Source: JBCCFC01 sp965213595 (GTDB lineage: Bacteria; Chloroflexota; Anaerolineae; Caldilineales; Caldilineaceae). Taken from it: a DNA stretch of 64,000 bases. The stretch is from positions 1,860,001 through 1,924,000 of the forward strand of contig CBDBZO010000006.1 in the NCBI GenBank assembly GCA_965213595.1. The letters run 5' to 3'. Position 1 is the stretch's first letter. Every line of letters starts with the position of its first letter. Under the pieces are notes generated by a model that did not search any database, had not been told where the DNA came from, and saw only the letters and a program-made list of their open reading frames with translations. This document shows, piece by piece, positions 1 to 8,308 of the stretch. Position numbers and translations under genes: made by a program.

Positions 1-1816
1 GCTCCTCGGTTGGCGCTTCCCCTATGCCGACAGCCGGCACTTCCCCCGCCTCCTCGGTTGACGTAACTATCAGGGTTGGGGTAACGGTTGCCGCGTCGGT
101 CACCGTGGGCGCAATCGTGGTGGTAAACGTGCTGGTAGCGGTCGGCGATTCAGTAGCGGTCGGCGTCTGGGTATCGGTTAATGGCTCGGTGCTGGTCGGC
201 GTCTCGGTGACCGACACGGGGGGTTGGGCCTCGCTTGAAGCGTCGGGTTCCATCGTCTCGTCGACGGGCGGCGCATCATCTTCGCCCGGTGCTTCCGTTT
301 CGGGCTGGGGCGTTCCGCTCGGCGCCGATGTTGGGCAGGGCGTGGGGGAAGGGCCGGGTGCGGGCTCGCCTGTCGGCGTGGGCGTGGGTGTGTCAAGCGT
401 GGGCGCGCACGGGTCAAGTGTCAAGGTCAGGGTCACCGTGCCGGTGGGTGTGATCGTGCCGGTGGGTGTGATCGTGCCGGTGGGTGTGATCGTGCCGGTG
501 GGTGTGATCGTGCCGGTGGGCGTCATCGTGCCGGTGGGCGTCATCGTGTCGGTGGGCGTCATCGTGCCCGTCGGCGTGAGCGAGGCGGCCACGGTTTCCT
601 CTGCTTCGGCAGTGGCAGTTTGCTCCACTTCGGCGGTTGCAGTTTCCTCCACCTCGGCGGTGGCGGTTTCGCCTGCTTCAGCAGCTTCAGTTTCTTCTGC
701 TTCGGCAGCGGCAGTTTCCTCTGCTGCCGCCGTTGTGGTTTCTTCTGCTTCGGCGGTTGCAGTTTCTCCTGCTTCGGCGGTTGCAGTTTCCTCTGCCTCA
801 GCGGTTGCAGTTTCTCCTGCTTCGGCGGTTGCAGTTTCCTCTGCCTCAGCGGTTGCAGTTTCTCCTGCTTCGACGGTCGCTGTCGGCGTCCTCTCAGCTG
901 TGGCCGTGTTGGTAGGCGTTTGTTCCACCGTCGGTGATGAAGTAAATGAGGGCGTGGCCGTCGGCTGCGGTGAATTTGTTGGCGTATTCTGTGGCGTGTT
1001 GGTCGGCGGCACGGTAGCCGTCGCGCTTGGCACGGTCGTCCACGTGGCTGTGGCGACGACGGCGGGAACCGGCGTGGGCTCCGCGGTGTTGGTCGCTGTT
1101 TCACTCGGCGGGCTGGGCGTAAAGGTCGGCGTCTCCGTTGGCGGCGTCGTGGTCGGCGTGGGCGTGAGGTTAAAGAAGTAGCCAAAGTCCTGGCCGGAAA
1201 CGTTTTGGCCCGCCTCCACCGTCACCGCAATCGCGTTGGGCGAGTCGAGGCCGTCGGCGTCAAAGGTGAGCAGCGCGCTCGCGGGCAGCGCCTCCGTGTT
1301 GACGCTGATCACGTAGTCGCCGGGGGCGACGCCGTCAAAGAAGTAGAGGCCGTTGCCGTCCGTCGACACGTTGAGCGTGCCCAGCTCGGCATTTTGCAGC
1401 GAGATGCGCAGATTACCGATGCCGCTTTCGCCCTCATCCAGCTCCCCATCCTGATCCGCATCCAGCCAGACGCGCCCGCTGATCGCGCCCGGCGTTGCCG
1501 TTTCGATGGGCGTGGGCTCCGGCGTACTGACGATGGGCGTGTTGGTGGGCGGCGCAACGGTCGGTTCAAGCGTGGGCTCCGGGGTCGGCTCCACTGTTGG
1601 CAGCGGGGTAAAGGTTTCCGTGGGGCCGGGGGTGGGCGTCTCCGTCGGCAGCTCATCATCAATAATGACCTGTGGCGTGGGGCTGGGCGTTTCGTCGCTG
1701 GGGGACGTCAACTGCTGGCCGAGCAAAAAGGCGAGGATGACGACAATCGCCAAGCCGGCCGCGCCCAGCAGATAGGCCGCGATGGGTTGTCCTAAAATTG
1801 ACCGGAGCCGTTCCAT
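1..1816 (-). CDS. Thr/Pro-rich surface protein with SdrD/Cna-B-type domain, 3' end outside window
   Basis: I read this gene on the minus strand from an ATG at 1814-1816; the frame stays open for 605 codons to the window edge, so the C-terminus is missing. The N-terminus has a short basic stretch and one hydrophobic segment (about residues 12-34, AAYLLGAAGLAIVVILAFLL), so it is probably membrane-anchored. A Thr/Pro-rich stretch (TPTPxPT) follows. A compact domain at about 110-195 starts GAISGRVWLDADQDGELD and contains DGNGLYFFDGVAPGDY, typical of SdrD-B/Cna-B Ig-like modules. The remainder is low complexity: an 8-residue ETATAEAE-type repeat, then a 6-residue TPTGTI-type repeat, then more TPT linkers. 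It is likely a cell-wall-spanning or surface stalk protein; no catalytic function is visible. The opposite-strand open frames here are shadows of the repeats. Confidence 0.75.
   Translation of the reverse strand, partial: MERLRSILGQPIAAYLLGAAGLAIVVILAFLLGQQLTSPSDETPSPTPQVIIDDELPTETPTPGPTETFTPLPTVEPTPEPTLEPTVAPPTNTPIVSTPEPTPIETATPGAISGRVWLDADQDGELDEGESGIGNLRISLQNAELGTLNVSTDGNGLYFFDGVAPGDYVISVNTEALPASALLTFDADGLDSPNAIAVTVEAGQNVSGQDFGYFFNLTPTPTTTPPTETPTFTPSPPSETATNTAEPTPVPAVVATATWTTVPSATATVPPTNTPQNTPTNSPQPTATPSFTSSPTVEQTPTNTATAERTPTATVEAGETATAEAEETATAEAGETATAEAEETATAEAGETATAEAEETTTAAAEETAAAEAEETEAAEAGETATAEVEETATAEVEQTATAEAEETVAASLTPTGTMTPTDTMTPTGTMTPTGTITPTGTITPTGTITPTGTITPTGTVTLTLTLDPCAPTLDTPTPTPTGEPAPGPSPTPCPTSAPSGTPQPETEAPGEDDAPPVDETMEPDASSEAQPPVSVTETPTSTEPLTDTQTPTATESPTATSTFTTTIAPTVTDAATVTPTLIVTSTEEAGEVPAVGIGEAPTEE
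437..578. repeat. 18-bp tandem repeat (about 8 copies) inside surface protein gene
   Basis: A unit close to GTGCCGGTGGGTGTGATC is repeated about eight times head to tail. On the minus strand it encodes the hexapeptide TPTGTI or TPTGTM. Later copies carry synonymous or I/M changes, so copy number probably varies by slippage. Confidence 0.85.
596..872. repeat. 24-bp tandem repeat (about 11 degenerate copies) inside surface protein gene
   Basis: Degenerate 24-bp units (containing TTCGGCGGTTGCAGTTTC) encode an octapeptide of the ETATAEAE/ETATAEAG type on the minus strand. Copies alternate between two sub-variants, consistent with duplication of a 48-bp double unit. Confidence 0.8.
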
Positions 1817-1835
1817 GAAATTGATCCTGTTCTTC

Positions 1836-2600
1836 TTACTTTAAGTTCCACACCTGCTGCGCCGTGCCGCCAAAAATCTGCGCACGCTCCGTCTCGCTCA
1901 GCGCGCGGAAGTAGTGGAGCGGGAAGCTCAGCGAGTTGTCGTAGCCCTCGCGGCTGCTCACGGGCGGCCAGTCGCTGCCCCACATCATGCGCGCCGGGCC
2001 AAAGGCCTCCAGCGCCATATCGGCCAGCGGCGGCAAGTCGTCGAAGGGGTGCGGCAGCTCGCAAAACTCGCCAAAGCCCGGCAGCTTGATCCACAAATTG
2101 TCGCGCTCGGCCAGCGCCATCACCTTGCGAAAGGTGTCGCGGTCCGGCATGTTGGGTGGCTTATTGACGCCGCCCAGGTGCTCGATGACGATGCGCAGGT
2201 TGGGAAACTGGCGCAGCACGTCGGCAAAGTCGTCGCCCAGCAGCGTGCGCGGCGTGCAGTTGCTGCTCACCACCAGGTCCAGCTCGTTGGCCGTGCGCCA
2301 GTGCGCCAGCGAATCCGTCCCCGTTGCGCGCGCATCCACGTTGATCCGAATGCCGCCGATGCCTTGCTCGTGCCAGCGGCGAATCGCGTCCCCGTTGTCC
2401 TCCGGCGCGACAATCATCGCCGCGGCAAAGGTGCCGGGGTGCGCCGCCATAGCATCGACGAGGTAGCCGTTGTCAAAGTTCCCCGCATACTGAATCAGCA
2501 CCGCCTGATCGACCTCGGCCCGCTGCATGTGAAAGCGCAGCGCCTCGATGGGTTCGTATTTGTGCAGACCGATGTGGCAGTGCGTGTCGACGATGTGCAT
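1836..2600 (-). CDS. Amidohydrolase family (amidohydrolase_2) metal-dependent hydrolase
   Basis: The 254-residue protein begins MHIVDTHCHIGLHKYEP, with the H-x-H metal motif of the amidohydrolase superfamily. It carries IEHLGG near residue 145 (barrel strand His) and GSDWPP at about 213 (catalytic Asp), as in the amidohydrolase_2/ACMSD-like group acting on C-N or C-C bonds. Length fits that group. The start is set by the ATG at 2598-2600 with AAAGGAGCC just upstream. It lies between the surface protein gene and a flavin monooxygenase on the same strand, but the context does not identify a substrate. Confidence 0.8.
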   Translation of the reverse strand: MHIVDTHCHIGLHKYEPIEALRFHMQRAEVDQAVLIQYAGNFDNGYLVDAMAAHPGTFAAAMIVAPEDNGDAIRRWHEQGIGGIRINVDARATGTDSLAHWRTANELDLVVSSNCTPRTLLGDDFADVLRQFPNLRIVIEHLGGVNKPPNMPDRDTFRKVMALAERDNLWIKLPGFGEFCELPHPFDDLPPLADMALEAFGPARMMWGSDWPPVSSREGYDNSLSFPLHYFRALSETERAQIFGGTAQQVWNLK

Positions 2601-2744
2601 GGATGGCTCCTTTGGTGGAGGTTGGGCGTTGTCGGGCGGGTAAGTTCAGCCGCCGAGACTATGATACACGGAAAAGGGGAAATAGGCACGTGGCGCGTGC
2701 TGGGGAGGCGGACGAACTGAGCCCGTCTACTCATGCTCTGGAAA

Positions 2745-4061
2745 TCATTCCTTAATTCTCTCTTGCAAATCGCCGCCATAGCGTTCCGCAATGTGTTGCG
2801 CCACATACGCCGCATCCTTGCGCACGCCGTAGAAGATGGCGGAGCTGGAGCCATACATCCACTGCAAGCCCATAAAGTAGAGACCGGGCCACCGGGTGAC
2901 CCCGCGCTGCTGAACAGGGTAGTTGTTCTTGTCGCCAACGGGCAGCTTGATCCAATCGTAGTTGTAGCCAAAGCCAGTCGCCCAGATAATTGTGACAATG
3001 CCCGCCGCTTTGAGATCGAGGCTGGGTGGGCTCTCCGTCTTCGGCCACTGCTCAAGACCGGGCGGGTCGGGCGCGTCGTCGGCGGGTGCGTCCATCCCCG
3101 TCCGCTCGATGTGCGCGTCAATCTCTCGCTTAAAGGAGGCCGCGGCGGCGTCGGCCCGACACATGTTGTCCAAAAGATTTTGCTTGAGCGTCAGCCTCTG
3201 TCCACCGGCATCCACCACGGAGCCGAGCAGCGTCATCCCCTCGCGACAGAGCGCGCGCAGGTAAATGTCGTGGCCTCCTTTGCCGCCGGAGACGTAGCTG
3301 GAGCCGCCCGCGCTGATGCCGCCGCTGGCCACCCGCGCGCGCGCCTCCGCGTCGACGTTGTCCAGCGTGTGCTCAAAGTAGCCCAGCTCGCGCATCCACC
3401 ACGACGAATCGCGCCCGCGATAGCGTCGCGGGCGGCGACCGGCGCTGCTGACGGAGAGATAGACCTGCCGCCCCGCCTCGTGTAAATCCTCCGCAATTTG
3501 CGCGCCCGATTGACCGGAGCCCACCACCAGCACCGCGCCCGCCGGCAGCTGGTCGGCATTTTTGTAGTGCGCGGAGTGCAGCTGGAAAATCTCCGGCGCG
3601 ATCTGCTCGGCAAAGGCCGGGTACTTCGGCGGCCCAAAGGCCCCCGTCGCCACCACGACCGCTTTGCACTCGACCGGTTGGCTGTCGCTTAGTTCGAGCA
3701 AATAGCCCTCGCCTCGGCGCGAGAGCGCCGCGACCTCTACGCCCGTGTAGACGGGCGCGGCAATCTGCTCCGCGTAGCGCTGCAGATGATCGACAATTTC
3801 GTCGCGTGCCAGGAAGCCATCGGGATCGTCGCCGTTGTGATTTTCTCCACCGTAAAAGAAGGCGGGGAGCTTGATCGCCCAGTTGGGGTTGACCAAATGA
3901 AAGCTGTCCCAGCGCTCCGTGGCCCAGGTGTTGCCGATCTGGCCGCGCTCGAAGATCACGTGGTCGACGCCGTGCTGGGTCAGGTAGTAGCTGGTCGCCA
4001 GGCCGGCGCTGCCCGCGCCGATGAGGATGACTTTGTAGAATTTGGCGATGTTTGGATGCAC
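2745..4061 (-). CDS. Flavin-containing monooxygenase / CzcO-like FAD-NAD(P) oxidoreductase
   Basis: The 438-residue protein has an N-terminal FAD-binding Rossmann motif (GAGSAGLATSYY, residues 16-27) and a second dinucleotide motif, VVGSGQSGAQIAEDL, near 180 for NADPH. It also has VVVATGAFGPPKYP near 135 and a C-terminal ATGFGYNYDW typical of the CzcO/FMO family. Such enzymes oxygenate soft nucleophiles or carry out Baeyer-Villiger reactions using O2 and NADPH. It is cytoplasmic, with no signal peptide. Flanking genes give no substrate. Family assignment is firm; reaction specificity is unknown. Confidence 0.85.
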   Translation of the reverse strand: MHPNIAKFYKVILIGAGSAGLATSYYLTQHGVDHVIFERGQIGNTWATERWDSFHLVNPNWAIKLPAFFYGGENHNGDDPDGFLARDEIVDHLQRYAEQIAAPVYTGVEVAALSRRGEGYLLELSDSQPVECKAVVVATGAFGPPKYPAFAEQIAPEIFQLHSAHYKNADQLPAGAVLVVGSGQSGAQIAEDLHEAGRQVYLSVSSAGRRPRRYRGRDSSWWMRELGYFEHTLDNVDAEARARVASGGISAGGSSYVSGGKGGHDIYLRALCREGMTLLGSVVDAGGQRLTLKQNLLDNMCRADAAAASFKREIDAHIERTGMDAPADDAPDPPGLEQWPKTESPPSLDLKAAGIVTIIWATGFGYNYDWIKLPVGDKNNYPVQQRGVTRWPGLYFMGLQWMYGSSSAIFYGVRKDAAYVAQHIAERYGGDLQERIKE

Positions 4062-4101
4062 TGAGTTACGCTCTGAAATAGCGGGCTTTTGAAGTGCTAC
4101 A

Positions 4102-4130
4102 AAAAGGCTGGGCTGATGGTTCAGCCCAGC
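4102..4130 (-). terminator. Rho-independent terminator downstream of the HNH gene
   Basis: The inverted repeat GCTGGGCTGATGG...TTCAGCCCAGC at 4107-4130 is followed on the minus strand by a run of five T. It sits 48 bases past the stop of the minus-strand HNH gene. Confidence 0.65.
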
Positions 4131-4177
4131 ACTGGCGGTACTACATCATTCACCGGACCGGGACGCTGCCTCTGTTT

Positions 4178-4603
4178 CTACAGGGGCGGATGTTTGCCAG
4201 CCATCAGCAACAGCGTACGCACGTTGATTACTCCTCGCCGGTTCATCCTCAAAGCAAGCACGGTTGCGCGGCCAATTGGCGTTAAGCCGACGACATGCAA
4301 ATAATCTCGACTCCAAGCAAAGTGTTCAATCCATGCTTGTCTACGTGGGTTGAAGAGAGCAACCGTTGTTTTACTCACCGGATCCACGGCTTCTGTCTTG
4401 GTATACTTGTGGCCATTGCAGCCGCCGCACGCGTAGCACAGATTGTCCAAGTGCGTCTTTCCACCCTTCGCCATCGGAAAAATGTGCTCGTAAACAAACG
4501 ATTGGGCTGAGTATTCAGCCCAACACTGGCAGTATTCGCAGCGATCTGCGGCGCGCTCTTTGAGAAATCCTTGCGCTTCAACGGAAATATACCGACTAGA
4601 CAT
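4178..4603 (-). CDS. HNH endonuclease
   Basis: The 141-residue protein carries CEYCQ (residues 22-26), EHIFPMAKGGKTHLDNLCYAC, and CNGHK near 63, giving the two CxxC zinc knuckles and H-N-H catalytic residues of the classic HNH fold. Its start overlaps the end of the upstream gene by 8 bases, so the two are co-transcribed and translationally coupled. From memory, similar two-gene units (a ~135-residue coil-rich protein followed by HNH) recur in Cyanobacteria and Chloroflexota; their function is unknown. Confidence 0.85.
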   Translation of the reverse strand: MSSRYISVEAQGFLKERAADRCEYCQCWAEYSAQSFVYEHIFPMAKGGKTHLDNLCYACGGCNGHKYTKTEAVDPVSKTTVALFNPRRQAWIEHFAWSRDYLHVVGLTPIGRATVLALRMNRRGVINVRTLLLMAGKHPPL

Positions 4604-5006
4604 ACGCTGGCGGTGGGTAAACGCCGAGTTGATCCATCAGCTTATCTAAGCTGACTTGACGCAGTTGGGCTAACTCAATCAAGTGGCTCAACCGCTCTGC
4701 ATCCGCCTGTTCAACTACGTCAATTAGCTCCAGAAACTCCTGGTGCTCCCCCGGCGTAATCTCTGCCGCGAGCAGCTTTTGCTGAAGCATATCGTACCGC
4801 TGCTGAACATCATCAGGTAATCCTCCCCCAATTCTTTGCAGCAGCTCTGATTCCCTGGCTGGAAGACTGGAAACTTTCCGTTGGGCAAGCACCAGGCTGA
4901 TCTCAGTCAGAAGGTGCTCGATTTCTGGTGTGTCCAGCTGAGAAACGCCGCCAACAAACTCGTCGAGGTCGATGTGGATTTCTGATTTTAATTGGACAGT
5001 GGTCAT
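4596..5006 (-). CDS. Conserved hypothetical protein paired with HNH endonuclease
   Basis: This 136-residue acidic, helix-rich protein (from MTTVQLKSEIHIDLDEF; an upstream ATG at 5021 would add five residues) contains DDVQQRYDMLQQKLLAAEI and a C-terminal QLRQVSLDKLMDQLGVYPPP. I recognise the pattern from cyanobacterial and Chloroflexota genes lying upstream of HNH nucleases, but no function is known to me. Its stop overlaps the HNH start. A gene of similar size and composition without an HNH partner lies at 33582-34001. Confidence 0.7.
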   Translation of the reverse strand: MTTVQLKSEIHIDLDEFVGGVSQLDTPEIEHLLTEISLVLAQRKVSSLPARESELLQRIGGGLPDDVQQRYDMLQQKLLAAEITPGEHQEFLELIDVVEQADAERLSHLIELAQLRQVSLDKLMDQLGVYPPPAYV

Positions 5007-5114
5007 AACTATTTTACGCATAGGAACTGAAACTTACTGCAATGAGCTTATTATAGCAGAAATGGTGGCTAGCCGTACACTCGGCTTTTCCACGTCCTGA
5101 AGAAGCGTTGTCAC

Positions 5115-6737
5115 CTATCCCAACCGCACCGTCTGCCCCGGCGTCGACCCCGTGTGCGCGCCCCCCTCGACCACGCGCGTGCCGTTGACCCACACGTCGC
5201 GCACGCCGACCGAAAGCTGGTGCGGCTGCTCGAACGTCGCGCGGTCAGCGATGGTGGCGGGGTCGAACAGCACAACATCGGCCTGCATTCCTTCGCGCAG
5301 AAGGCCGCGGTTGCGCAGGCGCAGCCGATCCGCCACGGACGACGTCATCTTGCGGATGGCATCCTCCAGCGTGAGCACGCCCTCCTCGCGCACGTAGCGG
5401 CCCAGCACGCGCGGGTAGGTTCCGTAGCCGCGCGGGTGGACGGGGCCGCGCGCCGCCGCCCACGCCGGGTCGTAGCCGCCGGCGTCGGTGGAGATTTTGT
5501 TCCAGGGCAGGCGCAGCTTGTCACGCACCTGCTCGTCGCTCATCGTAAAGTAAATCGTGCTGATGCGCTGCTCCTCGCTCAGCAGCAGGTTGATCACCGT
5601 GTCCACCCACTCCTCGCCGCGCGACTCGGCAATCTCCGAAAGCCGCATCCCCACGTATTGCTGATTTTCCTCTTTCTGAAAGCCAATCGGCATCACCGCT
5701 TCCGGCCCGTTGTGCAGCACCATCGCCTCCCACGAGTTGTCCGGCGCCAGCGTGGCCCGGCGAATGCGTTCGCGCGTATCGGGGTCGCGCAGGTTGTCGA
5801 AGACGGAGCCGCCCGCCGCGGCAAAGGGCGGCAGCACGGCGGTCAAGCCCGTGCCGGAGGCGGGGTAGGGGTACATGTCGGCGGTCACGTCGAGACCGTC
5901 GGCGCGCGCGCGCTCGATCATCTCGATGACCGTGTCCAGCTTGTCCCAATTGTTGCGACCGGACGCCTTGAGGTGATAAATCTCCACCGGCACGTTGGCG
6001 CGGCGGCCAATCGCAAAGGCCTCCTCGGTCGCGTTGATAAAGTCTTCGGCCTCCGAGCGCAGGTGGGTGATGTAGTGGCCGCCGTGCTCGCCTACGACCT
6101 TGCAGATTTCGACAATCTCGCTCGTGCTCGTGTAGGCATCCGGCGGGTAAATCAGCGCGTAGCTCACGCCAAAGGCCCCATCCTCCATGGCCTCGTGCAT
6201 GATGCGGCGCATGGTCGACATCTCGTCGTCGCTCGGCTGGCCCATCTCCATGCCCTTGGCGTATTTGCGCAGCGTGCCCCCGCCCAAATACGAGCCCACG
6301 TTGGGCGACACGCCCTGCTCCATCATGGCGTCAAACCAGTCGCCAAAGCGCGACCACGTGCGCATCCGCTCGCGCCATACATCCATTTCGCCGTGGGAAA
6401 AGAGCGCGTTGGTCAGCGGCTCGCCGATTTTGCCGCCGTAGGGCGCGGGCGTCCACGCCTCGCCCATGATCTCGGTCGTCACTCCCTGCGTGATTTTGCT
6501 CAGGCAGCGCCCGTCGATCATCAGCGGTAGAATCGAGTGGCTCTGAATATCGATAAAGCCGGGGCAGACGACGTGGCCGCTGCCGTCGACCACGGTGGCG
6601 GCATTCTCGTGCGCAATCGCGCCCGGTGCGGCGATGACGGCGATGGTCTCGCCGGAGAGGGCCACGTCTCCGTAGAACCAGGGATTGCCCGAGCCGTCGA
6701 CGATGCGAGCGGCGTGGATCAGGGTGTCAAAGGTCAT
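5115..6737 (-). CDS. N-acyl-D-amino-acid deacylase / D-aminoacylase family amidohydrolase
   Basis: The 540-residue protein starts MTFDTLIHAARIVDGSGNPW, the usual opening of amidohydrolase_3 (D-aminoacylase) enzymes, which release D-amino acids from N-acyl forms. The metal motif region reads GFIDIQSHS, so the first His of the usual H-x-H is Gln; the QGVTTEIMGEAWTPAP segment then places it in a distinct subfamily. EIYHLKASG (near 255) and HLRSEAED (near 225) supply further metal ligands. The C-terminus (LREGMQADVVLFDP) is the composite beta-sandwich. It is cytosolic, a single-gene unit, and its substrate is not determinable. Confidence 0.8.
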   Translation of the reverse strand: MTFDTLIHAARIVDGSGNPWFYGDVALSGETIAVIAAPGAIAHENAATVVDGSGHVVCPGFIDIQSHSILPLMIDGRCLSKITQGVTTEIMGEAWTPAPYGGKIGEPLTNALFSHGEMDVWRERMRTWSRFGDWFDAMMEQGVSPNVGSYLGGGTLRKYAKGMEMGQPSDDEMSTMRRIMHEAMEDGAFGVSYALIYPPDAYTSTSEIVEICKVVGEHGGHYITHLRSEAEDFINATEEAFAIGRRANVPVEIYHLKASGRNNWDKLDTVIEMIERARADGLDVTADMYPYPASGTGLTAVLPPFAAAGGSVFDNLRDPDTRERIRRATLAPDNSWEAMVLHNGPEAVMPIGFQKEENQQYVGMRLSEIAESRGEEWVDTVINLLLSEEQRISTIYFTMSDEQVRDKLRLPWNKISTDAGGYDPAWAAARGPVHPRGYGTYPRVLGRYVREEGVLTLEDAIRKMTSSVADRLRLRNRGLLREGMQADVVLFDPATIADRATFEQPHQLSVGVRDVWVNGTRVVEGGAHTGSTPGQTVRLG

Positions 6738-6746
6738 GGTGAGTCC

Positions 6747-7202
6747 CTATTTTTTTGTGATAACGGCATACCGATTCTCCATCTCATCCCAGGCAAGGAA
6801 AAATTCGTCGATGGATATGGTAACGGGTGCGCGTTGAATTCCCGGATCGAATAAATGAATATCGTTGTTTTCCAACCCAGCAACGACAACGGCGTGCTGG
6901 AAATTTTGCCCGCGCCAGTAGGCCAACTATGAGCTTTGCACGGCTGCCACAACGGGCACTTGCTGATCTAGCCACACGCGCACGTCTTGAATTTCGCCAT
7001 CGGCGCGAAAGAGCACGTCGAGCTGGCTAGAAGTGAGCTTCATTATGTGGAACATGGGTGCGCCCCAGTCTGCGATCACGCCCAGTTGGCGACCCAGGTG
7101 CTTTTGCGAACGAGAAACGCCCAGATAGCGTAAGACCATCTGGGCGCAGGCGGGCAGGCAATATCCATCGGCTTGCTGCAGGCTATGCTGGATGGGCAAC
7201 AT
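6747..7202 (-). pseudogene. C39-like cysteine peptidase, interrupted by an in-frame TAG
   Basis: The minus-strand frame starts MLPIQHSLQQADGYCLPACA, with the catalytic Cys context of peptidase C39-like proteins. After residue 91 there is an in-frame TAG at 6927-6929. The same frame then continues without shift for about 59 codons, through FQHAVVVAGL and LFDPGIQ, which carry the expected catalytic His and Asp, ending at a TAG at 6747-6749. The active site is therefore split by one nonsense codon. The start overlaps the upstream gene by 20 bases. It is a recent pseudogene, or a case of amber read-through. Confidence 0.75.
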
Positions 7203-7548
7203 GACGGATCAGATTCTGTTTTGTTTGCTCTGAATCGAGGACGTGTCCAGTGCTTGCATCAACCAGTATTTGTCCAATAGGACCTCGCGGTTCGCTTGTG
7301 GAGGAAGTAACAAACACCTCAAATTGCCAAACCAGGCGGTCGAACGTCTTTTGCAGTTCGCCGTGCTGCGCGAGCAACATATAGGCGACATCGCTGATCA
7401 ACCAGCCATTGGCTTTGCGGCGCGCGCTTTGCTTGTCCAGCAGCGAGGGAACGACGACAGAAACCTCGGAGCCATCGGGTAAATCAATGGGCTCGGAAAT
7501 TTCCACCTTGCCATTACGCAGCGTACCGACGTATGTAGAAATGGACAT
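7183..7548 (-). CDS. Hypothetical protein with antitoxin-like N-terminal domain
   Basis: The 121-residue product (from MSISTYVGTLRNGKVEIS; a longer start at 7590 is open, but this ATG follows GAGAGCGCC) opens with a small beta-rich unit. GTLRNGKVEISEPIDLPDG matches the general pattern of AF2212-like antitoxins, which are about 70 residues. The C-terminal 60 residues (TSSTSEPRGPIGQILVDAST) are not recognised. It overlaps the C39-like pseudogene, so the pair formed one operon. The antitoxin role is inference. Confidence 0.55.
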   Translation of the reverse strand: MSISTYVGTLRNGKVEISEPIDLPDGSEVSVVVPSLLDKQSARRKANGWLISDVAYMLLAQHGELQKTFDRLVWQFEVFVTSSTSEPRGPIGQILVDASTGHVLDSEQTKQNLIRHVAHPA

Positions 7549-7624
7549 GGCGCTCTCCTCAATCAAGGCTTCTCTGGGTTCCGGGTTCATTATAGCACGA
7601 ATCTCAAGGAGAATGAATCGCTTA

Positions 7625-7711
7625 ACGAGTGCTGAACGCTACTTGGTGGTATACTTTGCTTACAACATAACGCGTGAAGCGCTGGTACTGAGCGCCCGCG
7701 ATATGGAGTAA
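7625..7711 (+). pseudogene. 3' relic of a BrnT-like toxin gene
   Basis: The reading frame ending at 7711 encodes TSAERYLVVYFAYNITREAL followed by VLSARDME and a stop. This is the C-terminal strand pattern of BrnT toxins (compare SGRYLIVFFIRKPQNRALV in the intact BrnT at 45763-46041). Upstream sequence is in a different frame and belongs to no gene. It sits directly ahead of the antitoxin gene at 7728, as expected for a toxin-antitoxin operon whose toxin has been deleted. Confidence 0.6.
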
Positions 7712-7727
7712 AAGGAACGCAGGCTCT

Positions 7728-7994
7728 ATGGCAGACGCTAACGTCATTCCCGATATGAACAGTTATGAAGAGATTGTCGAGTTTTGGGACACACACAGTT
7801 TGGCCGATTACTGGGACCAAACCGAACCCGTTGAGTTTGAAATTAATCCCAATGCGCGTCGGCGGTACGTGGTCAACGTTGACGCCGAATTGCTGACCCG
7901 GATTCGGGGTTTGGCGCGTGAACGAGGTGTCAGCACCGAAAGTTTGACGAACTTGCTGCTGGAGCAGCGGCTTCAGCAGATTGCGACCACGTAA
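7728..7994 (+). CDS. CopG/BrnA-like antitoxin, cognate toxin decayed
   Basis: The 88-residue protein contains YEEIVEFWDTHSLADYWDQ near the N-terminus and a C-terminal ribbon-helix-helix-like segment (DAELLTRIRGLARERGVST). It is a clear paralogue of the antitoxin at 45494-45757, sharing EFWD-HSL-(D/E)-WDQTE and an ARRR turn. It follows a BrnT relic and is followed after 3 bases by another antidote gene. It is probably an orphan antitoxin or residual regulator. Confidence 0.75.
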   Translation: MADANVIPDMNSYEEIVEFWDTHSLADYWDQTEPVEFEINPNARRRYVVNVDAELLTRIRGLARERGVSTESLTNLLLEQRLQQIATT

Positions 7995-7997
7995 ATC

Positions 7998-8294
7998 ATG
8001 GATACAGCAGTTGCTAAATACGAGAGTGGCCTGAAAACTTCCTTGCTAAATCCCGACGAGGCGGCTGCTTATCTGAATGCAGCGCTCGAAGAAAACGACC
8101 GGGAGATTTTTCTGCTTGCGCTGCGTGATGTGGCCGAAGCGCACAGCTTTTCGCGAGTCGCACAGCAGACTACGCTCAACCGAGAAAATCTCTACCGCAT
8201 GTTGTCATCTAGCGGCAACCCACAGCTTTCCAGCCTGACGACGCTGCTGCAAAGCGTTGGCCTGCGCTTAGCCGTGGAGGTCGAGACAGCGTAG
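7998..8294 (+). CDS. HigA-like addiction module antidote protein (orphan)
   Basis: The 98-residue protein matches the 'putative addiction module antidote' family: LNPDEAAAYLNAALEENDRE then VAQQTTLNRENLYRMLSSSG, an XRE-like helix-turn-helix, and LTTLLQSVGLRLAVEVE at the end. Such antidotes normally follow a RelE/HigB-type toxin gene, but none is present here. The preceding gene is a CopG-type antitoxin 3 bases upstream, so this is a fused remnant of two toxin-antitoxin operons. Confidence 0.75.
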   Translation: MDTAVAKYESGLKTSLLNPDEAAAYLNAALEENDREIFLLALRDVAEAHSFSRVAQQTTLNRENLYRMLSSSGNPQLSSLTTLLQSVGLRLAVEVETA

Positions 8295-8308
8295 AGCAAT
8301 GATGACAA

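Noticed and set aside
24..1181. Plus-strand 385-residue Val/Gly/Ser-rich open frame
   Set aside because: It is the complement of the minus-strand tandem repeats. The minus frame has a signal-anchor, a recognisable SdrD/Cna-B domain and a proper start; this one has only repeat composition.
5154..6530. 458-residue plus-strand frame opposite the D-aminoacylase gene
   Set aside because: It is Arg/His/Val-rich with no motif, typical of the antisense of GC-rich coding DNA.
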